A DNA stretch of 64,000 nt from Galerina marginata. Taxonomy: Eukaryota; Basidiomycota; Agaricomycetes; Agaricales; Galerinaceae. Below, one piece after another: positions 1 through 11,647 of the stretch; the first letter of the stretch is position 1, and every line of letters begins with the position of its first letter. Where the stretch lies: the NCBI GenBank assembly GCA_023014335.1, contig JAECYW010000007.1, forward strand, positions 2,666,001 through 2,730,000, in the 5' to 3' direction. The translations under genes and the position numbers were made by a program. The notes beneath the pieces are model-generated. The model made no database searches. It saw only the letters and a program-made list of their open reading frames with translations, and was not told where the DNA came from.

Positions 1-404
1 GTGTAAAGTTTTCAAATTCTGACGCAACTCTTGCAAATGCAGCTTGGTTATTCAGCATTGCACGTAAATATGGCGTTATAATTGTCTTTTTTCTCTTTGA
101 GCCAATAGGAAATATCAAATGCGAAACTTGCAATTGAACTTTGACTCAGCAAGAAGAAGTATTGCGTCAAATTTCATCTCTTTCTTACAATCTAATCGCA
201 ATCATTTCAAATTACCAGTGAAATTAGCAAGAATGGCGACAGCTGCGGGTAATTGTAGCCGTAATTGCCCCCGAATTTACAAATTTTTCTGACCTCTTCA
301 TTCGGGACTCGGTACTTGAGCGAGTATCACACAGACGACGATGGTTATAAAAGGCTGGTGGTATTCTCAGGCTGTCAAACGTCACCTTTATTCTTGGATT
401 AGCT
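1..404. other. Upstream flank of the alpha-kinase gene, no gene seen
   Basis: AT-rich sequence with no convincing coding frame. It probably contains the promoter of the alpha-kinase gene that starts at 405. I see no clear TATA box or other site worth naming. Confidence 0.4.
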
Positions 405-2628
405 ATGTCTTCGGATCACTTGCAGATCACAACACAGTTTACGGACGACTGCATTGCGAGCCAGGCCAGTGTTTGCGAGCGTCCCGCATGTTCCCAGCCC
501 ATTCAAGCCGGTCAAAAACGCTTCTATGTTGGTCCTGACGAGAACAGCAATCGTCCGGGACGATATATATGCGAGCCATGTATGTCATATTATCTTAAAA
601 AGCCCTCAACCACTGCCCGCGTGGTCCCAACGCGTGCGGTTCCCGTTTCCGGTAAGTGATACCAAGTTTCTAAAAATATCGTCAGGCGCTAAATATGTTG
701 GTAGGAATTGCTCTGGCCGGCCCGCGTGACAATCAATCGCAGCCCAGAGTGCCGACCGCCAATCCTGGCATTCCTGGAACCGCTGTGAATCTATCTGTCA
801 TCCGCAAAATGGTAAATGAGTCTCAGAGACGTGGTGCGTGTAGCTTGAACCTTTCAAAGAATCGGATAATCTGACTTTAGTTCAATTCTAACAGGTGGGC
901 ATACACCCCAAGGACGTGTAACGGCTGTATCCCAACAAGTTTCTCGGGCACCTGTATCCTCCCTTCCATTCGTTAACAATCCATCAGCCTTTCAAGGATA
1001 TTTTCAACATGCATCATCTTCAGCGACAGCCCCATTGTCCTCGCTCCCTTCATCTGGTTATTCATCAGCGCACCTCCAGTACGAAGAAGAGCGCCAGCGC
1101 TGGTCTACTTCCGCATATAAGCCCGCACCGGTTTCTCGTGCTGGTTATGGACAGATACCTATGCGTGCACAAACAAGGGACCAAGTTCGAATTGTATTGC
1201 AGGTGTGTTACTTATTATTGAGCGGAAAGTCTGAGAAGACCGTGAGTTAATTCATCAATATCTTGGTTTCAAACCTTGTTCTGATTACTTTTTATTTCTT
1301 TTTGTGTAGTCCATTAGAGAGGGGATGCCAGTTGACTACGAAATCCTTCCATTTGCTCTCTCTGAATTCATCAAAGTCACGCTTCTTCCCCCTCTCAGCA
1401 AGTTAATACCAGGATTCTCATGGGATTTTTCCGCTATGGTTGTTCGGGAAACATCAAGCTGGCAGGATATTTTGAAGATGGATCCTTCCGTCCCTTATTT
1501 TCAAGGCAGATTCCTGAAGGTAAAAACAGGCGCCAAATCAGATGGCTCTCGAGTGTTTTCTGCCCCAAAAAATCCCATCGAGTTTTCTCTGATTGTTAAC
1601 CGAGACCAATGGCTGCAGGCAGAAGAGTACCAGGAGAACCAAAACTCAGGATACCAAGTACACTCAATGCGTTCGGTGAAGTGTTCTTTTTTCAATTTAC
1701 CTTAAATCGTTCTAATCTTCACTAATCCTAGGCTACGCCGGAATCTGTTCCCAAGCGCAAAACACCTCCCAGTCCTGAGAAGATTCGCCCTTCTGCACCT
1801 TCCTTAGCCAAAAGGCCGAATGTCTCCTCATCCAGGTCATCTGGAATTCTGTCTATAGCGGCTTCGGACAAGGTGCTATTTATCATCTAAAATTAACCGG
1901 ACAAGGCATTCAAACCATATTGCATTTAGGAAGGGAAAAAACCCGCTTTCAAGTCGCTCAACCCGGATCAAGTTCGCCAAGGTATCCTTCTCGGTGGTCA
2001 GAATGCTATAATGGAGAGGAAGAAGAATTGTGAGCTTTTATACTTCATTTTTGCCTTTGCGACGATTTAAAAACTAACCCCGATTTTAGTTGACCTCAAA
2101 ATCACCGAACAAGTGGCTTGTTTCACTATAAACATTGTCCCTTTCGAAGAACTTTGCCAAGGCAAGAACGCCGCAGAAATTATTGACGACAAATCTAAGT
2201 TTCTCGGATTCTTATTCTACGACAAAGGCGATATTATCGGCAAGGGAACATTCAAGACTGCCAATTTTGCGACTTTGGAATGGCTTTCTATCTCTCCCTC
2301 AGCGGGGCTTGGTGCGAAATCCTCTGAGCCAATTCCAGTCGCATTGAAGAGGCCATACGACGACAGTCAACCATTGAAGATCAAACGCTTTAACTATGCA
2401 GATGAAAGTAGGAAGGTTCTTATGGAAGGGACTCTGCTCGGATGGGCAGATTCCTTGCTTCGATTTGCTTACAATTTCATCGACAACTTTGTGGCTGATC
2501 AAGATCCTCTAGAGCCGCCCTTCGATATCCCCCGACTCCGATTTGTGAAAGGTATCATTGCCTACTCAGAGAAGTCACTTGACCACACCTCCTCTGCACG
2601 ATCTGCAACGTCTCACCGGGCGGCTTAT

Positions 2629-2656
2629 TTAGGGCCTGTACGGCAAATCGTCTTCC
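2629..2656 (+). repeat. Harbinger left TSD (TTA) and left terminal inverted repeat
   Basis: TTA at 2629-2631 is followed by the 25-bp repeat 2632-2656. The repeat pairs with 5751-5775, with one difference (T for C at position 20 of the repeat). Confidence 0.95.
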
Positions 2657-2818
2657 GCAGGCGATCGCTTAGCTTCGGCTTAGCCCCGCCATGGAGACGA
2701 AGCGTTGATGCAGACCGGAGCTGAACCGAACATGTCCGAGGCGTGTCACAACGTGTCACATTGCTCATCATGATTAGATTTCGTAGATTAACTGTAGATT
2801 TTATGCATTTCCCTCGTC

Positions 2819-4228
2819 ATGACACGCACAGATAGCAAGAAAAAGGCCATTCAAAAGACTGCCAAAAAACGGCGACGACGTGTTGCTATATTTGGTGCTG
2901 CTGTAGCGGCAATCGCAGCAGTAGCAGCAGCAGCACTGTCTCGGCCTGTACCGGTTCCAAAGCACACATCAATACTGACGGGTCAACTATGGCTCAACGA
3001 GTTGCTCAATGGCCATGGAGACCGCATACACGAACAACTTGGTGTTGCAAAGCACGTCTTTCTCAAGCTTCTCAAGGAACTTATATCAGATTTTGGGTTG
3101 AAAAACAGCAGACATGTCACGGCTGGTGAACAACTGGCTATCTTCTTGTATTTTGGCCGCACTGGCTTGGGCTCGCGCATGTTGCAGGAAAGGTTTCAGA
3201 GAAGTGGATCAACAATATCTCAGTGAGACCTGTTCTTGTCCTCTGAGCTCTAGTTTAACCTTTGAATATGTTTTGATACAGCTACATTCGAAAACTGACC
3301 AAAATTTTTGCTGGCCCATTCTATCGGAAATATATCCAGCTCATGCGAAATGAGACACCGCCTGAGATACGAAATAATCCCAAATTATCTCCATATTTTG
3401 ATGACTGCCGTGGAACCATGGATGGTGTGCAGTTTGATGAATGGGTGTATGAAGAAGACGCAGACCGATATCGCAGTCGAAAAGGCAGGATCTCTCAAAA
3501 TGTTCTTGCATGCTCAGATTTCAAGCTCAGGTTCATATATATTCTCTCTGGGTGGGAGGGTAGTGCTGCTGATTCACGGATTTTTGAATATGCTCGAAGC
3601 ACTGGGCTTACACTTCCACCTGGACAATATTTCCTAGCGGATGCAGGTTTTCCACTGTGCGATATGCTTATGACTCCGTATCGTGGAGTACGTTACCATT
3701 TGAAAGAATGGGATAGAGGAAATAAGAAGTAAGTTCCCTTATTGTTGTGGTCAATGTTGTTGGTCAATGATCTTTTGTTTATCTAGGCCAAAAGATGCCA
3801 AAGAGTTGTTCAACCTACGTCATGCTCAAGCGCGAAATGTGGTTGAGCGAATTTTTGGTATCTTCAAACGCCGATTTGGTGTTGCTGAGGCAGCTCCGGA
3901 GTACAGCACTGAAATGCAGGCAATGTTTGTCCCCGCCTTCGGTGGAGTGCACAACTACGTTCGAATTCACGACCCATCAGACAAAATTCAAAGCTGGACC
4001 AATAATGGATTAACGCGAGGGGCTGAACCACCAACTAGATTAAACAGAACACCTCAAGAACCACGTCAGAACACTACTGAGCAATTAGGAATCAATATTA
4101 CAGCTGCTGAACGAAGGCGAGCATCAGATCGTAGAGATCAGATAGCGGAGAAAATGTGGGAGGACTATCAGCGAATATTAGAGGAAAATGAAGACAATGG
4201 AGACTACAGCGAAGGGGAATATGAATAA
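2819..4228 (+). CDS. PIF/Harbinger DDE transposase (DDE_Tnp_4 type)
   Basis: Cuts and reinserts the element. Exons 2819-3222, 3282-3728 and 3787-4228 give about 430 residues with phases that join cleanly (introns 3223-3281 and 3729-3786). The N-terminus is very basic (KKKAIQKTAKKRRRR) and is followed by an Ala-rich stretch, then a helical DNA-binding region. The three catalytic acids sit in expected contexts: first D in GTMDGVQFDE, second D in FLADAGFPLCD, and E in RNVVERIFGIFKRRFG. The length is normal for the family. The tail (from about residue 340) is acidic and ends EDNGDYSEGEYE. The start at 2819 is the first ATG in frame. No lesion is seen, so the enzyme may be active. The neighbouring minus-strand Myb-like gene converges on it, with about 30 bp between the stops. 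Confidence 0.92.
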
Positions 4229-4261
4229 TAAAAATTAGTGGTATAATGATAATTAAGGAAT

Positions 4262-5481
4262 TCAATTTTCGAAATCGTCTACTTCCTTTCGACGCCTCTT
4301 GATGATCTTCATTCCAAAGAGAACACGGGATTCCTTCTTTTTAGTTGCAAGGTAGGTGTCTGCATATGCAGCATTCTCTGCAAAAAGCTCAAGCAGATCA
4401 CTTTCCTCCTCGAGAGAAAATGCCTTGTCATCAGTAAGAAGGTCTATTGCCTTCTCACGACGCTCAGGGGTTGGCACACCACTACCACTGTTCAAGGACT
4501 TGGACAGTTGAAGAATTGCCCCTGCAACCCCGTTCAGCAGTGAGTCAGCTTGGGTCTTACGACGTTTACTGCCTTTATTCTTCCGCGCAGTTGAAGCCGA
4601 AGCCTCCGGAGAAGGGGGATCAGATTCCGCCCGTGTCCTCTTGCGGGAGACAGTGCGAGCAGGAGCCTGAGGGGCAGGGGTCTAAAGAAATGACAAGAGG
4701 ATGTTTGAAAAAGAGAAAGATTAGAACATAAAAAAAACCTACAATAGGCTGGGGATCATCAGAACTGTCCATGATGTCGTCGGAAAGAGGATCATGAAGA
4801 ATACTAGCACTCGATGACGAAGACTGTGTTTCATCGGATCCCTGAGAAATGGCTGATATCTCAAGAGAATCTCCACCCGAAGATTCAGTTGTCGTTGGGG
4901 AGATGGAGCGGCCAGGATGGAAGGCTCCGGCTCCAGTTGCAACAATCCCATTGACAAGAAATTGAATCTCGTCATAAAGTGGGAAAGATGTTGTTCTCCA
5001 ACGAGCAGCACCAGGGTGGGCCTTTGGAAAAGATGGACATCAGTATTTAGTACACTGAATATCAGACCACATACCACAATGTATCTCTCCCAGACGTCGG
5101 GTGACGCGGTACAGGTTTTCGTACCTTCATCCCAACCGAAGCCGGACGCGTTTCGAATAGCAGACACCTCTCCAAAGTTTTTTTTGAGCTGTAAAACATC
5201 AGAAAACGCGCATAAAATGGAAGGTACCGACTCACATTAGCCCAGTGATCAGCACACTTCTTGGCCACTTTTGGCGGACCTTCCGACGTGCCTTCAGCCT
5301 TGATCGCGTCTGCGACGGCCTGCCAGACTTGAGGTTTCCACCCATTACCCGATTGATTACCGTTTTCCTTCTGTTCACGTAAGACGCGAGCAAGGGTCGC
5401 GTCGTCACTGCTTGACCAGCTACAGCGCGTGAGATTATCGGTTTGACCCTCTTTCACGGGTCCCTTGGGCTTTTTTGGCAT
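4262..5481 (-). CDS. Myb/SANT-like DNA-binding protein of the Harbinger element
   Basis: Second protein of the transposon. In well-studied Harbinger systems such a protein carries the transposase to the ends and into the nucleus; that role is inferred here. Exons (minus strand) 5481-5236, 5188-5075, 5021-4743 and 4681-4262 give about 352 residues with no stop. The N-terminal domain is Myb/SANT-like (CSWSSSDDATLARVLREQ ... WQAVADAI ... KCADHWANLKKNF), with the three spaced Trp/Phe positions expected of a trihelix. A Ser/Asp-rich acidic middle follows, then a basic patch (KRTRAESDPPSP..., KGSKRRKTQ) likely to be a nuclear signal. The C-terminus, from NSGSGVPTPERREKAIDLL onward, is helical. Splice donor GTAGGT at the third intron keeps the frame; the more obvious GTTTTT one base-run later would not. 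Confidence 0.85.
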
Positions 5482-5750
5482 GTTATGATGTCAAGAGATA
5501 TTATAAGCAGTATATAAAAAGCAAAGAATGTCGGGAATACGGGGAACACGGTAGGGAGCGAGGAATTCACGTCAAGAACAGGTGGTGATGGGAGAAGACG
5601 AGACGTGGGATAGTCACGCAGTAAACAAGGCGATGTGCAGCCGAACACACATCCACGCCCCGCCTACGCCTAATTTCGTCGGAGCTAACCTCGGAGCTGG
5701 TAACCTTGCCAAGAACATCTTTTTGGCAGAGTGCTCCGAGGTTGCTCCGG

Positions 5751-5778
5751 GGAAGGCGATTTGCCGTACAGGCCCTTA
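5751..5778 (-). repeat. Harbinger right terminal inverted repeat and right TSD (TTA)
   Basis: The repeat at 5751-5775 is the inverse of 2632-2656, followed by TTA at 5776-5778. Subterminal sequence just inside contains repeated GGAGCTAACC/GGAGCTGGTAACC-type motifs. Confidence 0.95.
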
Positions 5779-6267
5779 CTTGAAGAGCTTATTCCCACTG
5801 GCCAAACCTTTGTCAAGTACATTCACAATGCAGATGCAGTTCCGCTGCAGGATGCAGACGAACCAGGTTATGAAATCGGTGTCTTCCTCTGCTTCATACA
5901 GCATGTCCAGTTCGTTCATACACACGGTCAAGCTTATATATCGGATTTCCAAGGTAAGCAAACCAAAATTTAATTCTACGGCATCTGAATTATCTTGTGA
6001 ACGGTTCTACTTATTCAAGGAGCCGGTGATTTGTTGACTGATCCACAAGTCATGACCCACCCGTAAGTTTAGCATATTATCTCTCGACATTTAATTAAAA
6101 TTCACAATCAACCTAGATCTCTTGATAAGCAGGGGACATTATTCGGAGAAGGAAATGTAAACACGGCTTTCGAGTCGTTCACTGCTCAGCACAAATGCAG
6201 CCATTACTGCAAATGGTTTCAGTTGGAAGAGTTTCCTGTCGAGGAAGAAAGGGTGGAAGCAGAGTAG

Positions 6268-8763
6268 GTGAAGCGGCAACGTCTTGGATGCGTTCTCTCA
6301 TTGCCATCTGAAGCAACATTGCGTGCAGTGCGCGCAGAGGAATACATAAAGTGCTTTTTATTTAGATTACATCGAGAACAGTGTTCTCAACTCAAAAATA
6401 AAGTGCTTCCAATTGTTGACATTCTACATTGTTAGGGTTCAAGCTAATGTGTTGCTGTGTACTTCTGCGCGTCTACTGTGGGCGCTTATTGACTCGAGCT
6501 GCGTCTCGATCCTTGTACTTATGATAGTTCCGGAGACTATCTTCGAACATAAATAGTTTACTAAACAAGGTTAATATATACACTATGTAATTACTGAGAT
6601 ATTCTATGTGTATAGTTGAACATATGTTGAGGGATAACTACCGGTTAAGCAGCTCCGCACCATAATTCAATGGAAGAGCAGAAGTTTCAAGTCTGCAACC
6701 AAATTATTCGTTCAGAACCACTCAAAGTTAATTTTCCAGGATACTATTCATCTATTAAAATCCATCTACATTAATTCCAGGGGCGGTGTATAGCCCATGC
6801 AGTTTGCGCGCGCCTTGGTCTGTGACCTATGGTGCCGCTTGATGCAGACCGGAAAGGTTCGGGCCGTCCCAAAGCCGGCCAGCTTCACGTTGTCCCCTCC
6901 CGACGGTCTAAAATAGTAAAGTAATGCTGACAATGAACCTTAAGAAATTTGTCTACCAAGTCTTATACAATACTGGTTGCCTGTGCGTGAGCGGTGATAC
7001 GAATTAGCTGAGCACGTACCCAACTGCGGTCCACGAGGTCCTGGCAACCTAAAGATAGGTCAAGCACATCACAAACCTCGGCATCACTCGCCGCAATGTG
7101 TTTGGCGGTGACTTGGGAAGCTTGACAGTCCGGCTTTCCATACATCAGCGCCTGTGTTGGCGTTTCTCTGGCTCTCCGTTCGCCATCATATTCTTTATAT
7201 GGCACCTGGTATCAACGGTGCCGCCTGGGCCTCTGTTAGCTTATCCTTCTTTCCTATGACCCTACGGTACATTGACGGCGTAACTCATTGTATTTCCACT
7301 CACAAAACGTTGCAATTTCTCGTCGTGATCAGCCCTACCTCCGAACCTGGTGTGGTCAACAGCCAGCCCGATAAGACGAAGTTTGGAACTATCAGGCCTG
7401 CTTCACGCAGTTGCTTAGCACTGGTGTGGCTATGTTGCAGATCAGTTGGGCGACCGTGCTGTATTTAGATCTGCGGTCGACGCGTATATTGACACCTACA
7501 AGGGCTCCTCGATGAGGCCGAAACTGGCCGAAAGTACTGCTGCCTCTTTGGCGAACTGCCAAACCTTTAATGCGAGGATGAAGACCAGTCTCGAGTCTAG
7601 CGCGTCTGCGAGAAGTTGAAAACAGTTATGCTACCTTCTCGTGCGTGTCCGGTTCTGCATCCACATTTACACCGGACACTGACACGCCAACCTGCAGCTC
7701 CGCTTCTGTTTCTGTCTCATCCGCGGCACTCACCAAGAAACAAGGCGTCACTATCCATACGAGGCCCGACTTTGGTCATTAACATCACCTCGTTAATGGT
7801 GCTCACGAGGACGATTGACGAAGGAGCGACCTTCCCTTCCGGACCAACTTCGATCCCGTTAATTCTTACAAAATCCCAATGGTTGGATGAACTACCTCGA
7901 TGCTGTCGGGTCAACGTAGACTTGAATATGAGTTCAAGGGGGAAATGTCATTGACTGCCTTTCAGTCCAAACTTCTAATTATGTCATACAGGACTTCTGC
8001 TCCTCGGGAGATTGAGGCAAAGACAGTCATTCGTTTGTCCATTTTAAAGGTGTTAAATTGAGCTGCATTGCAGTCGCTATTGCATATGCCAAGAATGCGC
8101 CGAAGCAGGGCCCTTCCGAGTCCTGACTCCGCCGCCCATTCCTAAACGGATGACTAGACCAAATGCACATTGGCGAGGTCAGGACTGTTGAGCGCTGGAC
8201 GACGGTGCGTCGTCGTCGGTGCCTCCTGCCGCCCTTAAACTATGTACAACGGCGTTTCAAGAGGTTGAATGGGGTCGGAGTGATGCCGGGGAATATGGTT
8301 GTCCACAATGGTGCGCATGGTCAGCGATCAGCGATCAATGATATTGATAATTGTATGCACAGTATGGACCTGATGCTACATGTTGATGATAGGCGCCGAG
8401 GGATATCATGTCGACGATCCTCCGATTATCATGTGGACAGAATCTGACAGGATGCGCGCCCAAATGTCCTTGGCAGAAAGAACCACGAGCTTTTTTCAAG
8501 TTTTTTGTTGTTTGAGTCGGTCGGCAAATTTTTCGCCGAATTCTGCGGACCATGTCTCCTTCCTATCTGAACACTCTGAACTACCGAGCGGCGTTTCAGT
8601 GTACATTCAACACCTTCGACGCGTCGTTTGCGACTCCAGGCACCTAAACTCTTAATTACTCCGCCAATGGGAGTATTCTTGTTTTACAGGGTCTTCAGCC
8701 AGTCGCTATCGCCCGGAGTATAAATACCCTATACCCGATTCCTTCTTCAGTTGTAGTCCCATC
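6268..8763. other. Gene-poor stretch with scattered possible exon remnants
   Basis: I cannot build a gene here. One open stretch at about 7419-7619 (plus) looks coding: after a possible TAG acceptor it reads WCGYVADQLGDRAVFRSAVD, later ESSASARS, then a stop. It has no partner exon I can identify. A 15-base string TTGATGCAGACCGGA near 6839 also occurs just inside the left end of the Harbinger element (about 2706). This may be chance or a relic of a related element. Confidence 0.35.
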
Positions 8764-11111
8764 ATGCGGGGCGTACTCAACGTCCTATGCCTCGTCGCGT
8801 CGGGTGTCTTCCACCCATTGGTTCAAGCCAGCCCTGCAGCCAACATTCAACGTCGTGGCTGCCGTACCGCCAGTGACCCGTCTTGCGACTTTCTTCTTCA
8901 ACGATGCGCTGCGAACGTATGTATCTCTTGTTCTCTAACCTTTATCGAACCTTTCCTAAACCCTTTCTTAGCCAGGATTTTGGGGTAGCAATGATTGCGT
9001 TGCGGCTGCGACTTGCAGTTCGGTGCGAGCTATGTTGTTGACAATGACGTTTCATCGACGCGGGTTTTAACAACTGTTGCAGGTTGCGACTGTCTTTGAA
9101 GCCGTATCTTGTGCATCGCCCGCAGATCCCAAGAATCAACCCAATTTAGATTATAACGTCAGTTCATGACGGCTGAATGAATAAACCAACTTGCTCACGT
9201 TGTTTTCAGCTGTATGCCGGAGTAGTTGGTGGCTGCGCTTGGGCGACTGGTGGTTGTCCTATTACTCCTCGTACGCCTCACTTTCCTAGATATATGTAGC
9301 CTCGCTTAACCGCTAATGTGGCAGAAAACTACGTCGACTTTTACTATCGGACGCTCTCGAGTGCAGGTTCTCCGGTCTTCCCAGATGTGTATGTATTGGA
9401 TCTATTTTTCGTCAAACAGTTCGGTTGATTAAGCTTGCGCGTCATCAGAAACAACGTTAATGGCTGGTGGAATGCGATTTCTAAGTGGTCTAATGTACGT
9501 TTTCTATTCCCCTAACAGTATAAATAGACATTCCTGATAACTGTCGTCCTCCAGACCGGCCCAAGCGTACCGTACACTAACTTCAATGACTGGTAAGCTG
9601 GCTATTTAACCAAATCTTTACTCTCAACTCATGAAATGATTCTAGGCTTCACTACAGTAGCAGTCCTGTAGTAGTCGTGCCTCCTCCTCCTCCTCCTCCA
9701 CCCCCACCACCCCCACCCCCACCACCCCCACCCCCACCACCCCCACCACCTCCGCCGCCACCTCCGCCGCCTCCTCCGCCACCTCCTCCGCCACCTCCTC
9801 CGCCGCCACCACCTCCTCCGCCACCACCTCCGCCGCCACCACCTCCTCCGCCCCCTCCCCCTCCGCCCCCTCCTCCCCCTCCCCCTCCACCCCCTCCCCC
9901 TCCCCCTCCCCCTCCACCTCCGCCCCCTCCCCCTCCTCCGCCTCCGCCTCCGCCTCCACCACCACCGACTAACTGTGACTATGATGAACCAGACACTTTT
10001 TATAAACGTACAGTTGACATCTCCAAGTACGTTTCAGTCGCTTATTTTTTCATGTGTAACTGAGCCTTATTCAAGCCAGACCGACTCAACGCTCGTCAAT
10101 CTCACACGCAGGATCGCCTACAATTACGAACTAGATTGTAATGCGTGCGTCATTTCAGTTACCTATGCATTTGCTGTGTTTTAACTCTATATCACCTAGC
10201 TGGCCAAACGTTTGTGAAAACCAGTGCTATTATGTCTTTTGTAAGTATTTATTCCCGATTTTTATGTTGTCATGCACATGCCTTCTAACGGATTCAAAAC
10301 CAAAAACAGGTAAATCTGGTTCCTGGGTAATCCACGTCGAGCGCACCCCGTCGAGCCGTCGTGATTCCGAGTGTGCTGGCTATAACCGCTGCAGTCATGG
10401 ACGCGCATGTGGACCACCGCCGGGTGGTTGGCTTGTTAATCCCAACGCCGGTAAGGAAGAACTTCGTCTTTTAACAACCACTAAGTTTGACTTTGTTTCA
10501 GATTGGAGCTGCGATGAACAACCCAAGAGCTCGACTCATGAAGGTACGTCTTTGTCATATACAACCGTGTTCCGTCTTAACGGCACTATTTGTAGGTGGC
10601 CTTGGATCTGCGACGAGGTGTATGCCCAAGGGTGAAAATTCAGGTTTGCGACCTATCTTAACTTTTGAACCTGTCGAATTTGTCTAATGCCTTCCCGCAC
10701 AGGTGAAGGCGCGAATTGGCAAAACTTCATAAGTGAGTACAGCCTAATTAATGCCTAGCTAGGCTGTTTCTGACCTGCGACTGACCCTTCGCAGATGGAA
10801 ACAGTGCTGCCACCAATCATGTTCGTCTCCTCGACGGTCAGGCCGTGACCGTAGTTTTGAGTGCGTAATATTTTGTTCTTTCGTCACGCTCGAACGTAGC
10901 CCCTGATAATAAAATATAGGAAACGCGAATCATGGTGGATACTGTGCCAGTTATGGAGGCACCGGAGCGACGCAGTGTGGATCTGCGGAATCTCCACCAG
11001 GGTACAAACAACGGCCCTCGCCAGCGCTAATCGTCTCCAAATAATCCATCGCTGGCAAACCTTAAATATGAAATTCCCATTCGTCATAGCACAGGACGGA
11101 GCCGGTGGTGA
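8764..11111 (+). CDS. Secreted protein with C-terminal NucA/NucB-type nuclease domain and giant proline run
   Basis: Predicted secreted DNase-like protein built from about 16 short exons. It opens with a signal peptide (MRGVLNVLCLVASGVFHPLVQA, cleavage after about residue 22). A Cys-containing N-terminal module follows (FWGSNDCVAAATCSS ... ASPADPKNQPNLDYN ... WWNAISKWSN ... VPYTNFNDWLHYSS). Then come about 95 consecutive prolines (9680-9964). The C-terminal module (CNAWPNVCENQCYYVFCK ... CGPPPGGW ... WSCDEQPKSSTHEGG ... TRCMPKGENSGEGANWQNF) matches the NucA/NucB pattern, in which DE-x-P and the EGG...C.P..EN..QG blocks hold the active site. In the usual family the block is DEYPFAST; here Tyr, Phe and Ala are Gln, Lys and Ser. 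Phases join at every intron I checked. The stop at 11109-11111 depends on a final ~95-nt intron or a short read-through, so the last residues are uncertain. I do not recognise the N-terminal module. Confidence 0.72.
9680..9964 (+). repeat. Proline-codon (CCN) microsatellite inside the nuclease gene
   Basis: A pure pyrimidine-rich CCT/CCA/CCC/CCG trinucleotide tract encodes about 95 prolines with no other residue. Third positions vary in short blocks (CCTCCT, CCACCCCCA, CCGCCGCCA), so it is not a simple single-codon expansion. The opposite strand reads as a Glu/Ala/Val/Gly-rich frame that I treat as a shadow. Confidence 0.95.
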
Positions 11112-11647
11112 GTAATTAACCATGTTCTGGCATAGTGCGAACGAACGAACGAGTACAGCGGCTTTGTGGTGAAATTCATTATTTATTATTTCGAGTCGTT
11201 CCTCTCAATTATTGGTCAATTGAATTTAAAATGATTGCCCACCAGGCCGTTAAGAGCCTGCAACGGGTCTAGAGTACACCTCAAACTTGTGGACGATAAG
11301 AGCATGAGGATAAACTAATGCTAGTCCGAAGACTGAATAGTAATGGAAGAAATCAGAGCGGTTTGTGACTTTAGGAGCTTGAGGGCTATCCATAGGCAGG
11401 AAAAGCGGTTTGTCGCCAAAGGGCAAGAAATGGACTGTCGACTTGGCTTGGTTTACTACATCGGGACAGGAATTCGCGAGTTTAGTGGAAAGTACCACAA
11501 AATAGGTATACGATATCTGGTTTAAGTAATACAAAGAAGCATGGCTACAAAGTACGCGACCAAGTCAAAATAAAGATAAGAATGTGTAGAGACTGCGGAG
11601 AATCTATAAAAGCCTGAAATAAATATGTCTCCTCGATGAATCCATCC
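11112..11647. other. Tail-to-tail spacer, no gene seen
   Basis: This lies between the stop of the nuclease gene (plus strand) and the stop of the peroxidase gene (minus strand). It should hold both 3' ends. No coding frame or repeat is evident. Confidence 0.5.

Larger units (their letters stand above)
2632..5775 (+). mobile_element. Complete PIF/Harbinger DNA transposon (3144 bp)
   Basis: The ends are 25-bp inverted repeats starting GGGCCTGTACGGCAAATCG (2632-2656 and 5751-5775, one mismatch). They are flanked by the direct repeat TTA at 2629-2631 and 5776-5778, the classic Harbinger target duplication. It holds two convergent genes, a DDE transposase (plus strand) and a Myb/SANT-like protein (minus strand), as autonomous members of this superfamily do. 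Both genes read without lesions. It lies inside the coding sequence of an alpha-kinase, in the same orientation as the host gene by transposase strand. Confidence 0.93.
405..6267 (+). pseudogene. Alpha-kinase (MHCK/EF2-kinase type) gene split by a Harbinger transposon
   Basis: Atypical alpha-kinase family protein, predicted Ser/Thr kinase. Exons by GT-AG and frame: 405-651, 705-833, 894-1241, 1310-1675, 1732-1872, 1930-2029, 2090-2631, then after the transposon 5779-5953, 6020-6062, 6117-6267. The N-terminus has paired cysteines (VCERPACSQPI, later CEPC) that could bind zinc. A low-complexity Pro/Ser linker follows. The kinase N-lobe has a glycine-rich GKGTFKTA and the ATP-lysine motif VALKRPY. 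The C-lobe carries SDFQGAGDLLTDPQ and the zinc-type ending FGEGNVNTAF...HKCSHYCKWFQL. The reading frame is open up to the insertion and resumes in frame beyond it: codons ...RAAYL | LEELIPTGQTF meet exactly if the element and one TTA are removed. No other lesion is seen, so the interruption looks recent. As it stands the gene should encode only a truncated kinase. Confidence 0.85.

Noticed and set aside
6640..6720. tRNA-like string (AATTCAATGGAAGAGCAG...)
   Set aside because: No acceptor stem, anticodon arm or TPsiC arm can be formed around it.
9642..9965. Minus-strand frame of Glu/Ala/Val/Gly repeats
   Set aside because: It is the complement of the proline-codon tract in the nuclease gene and has no independent support.
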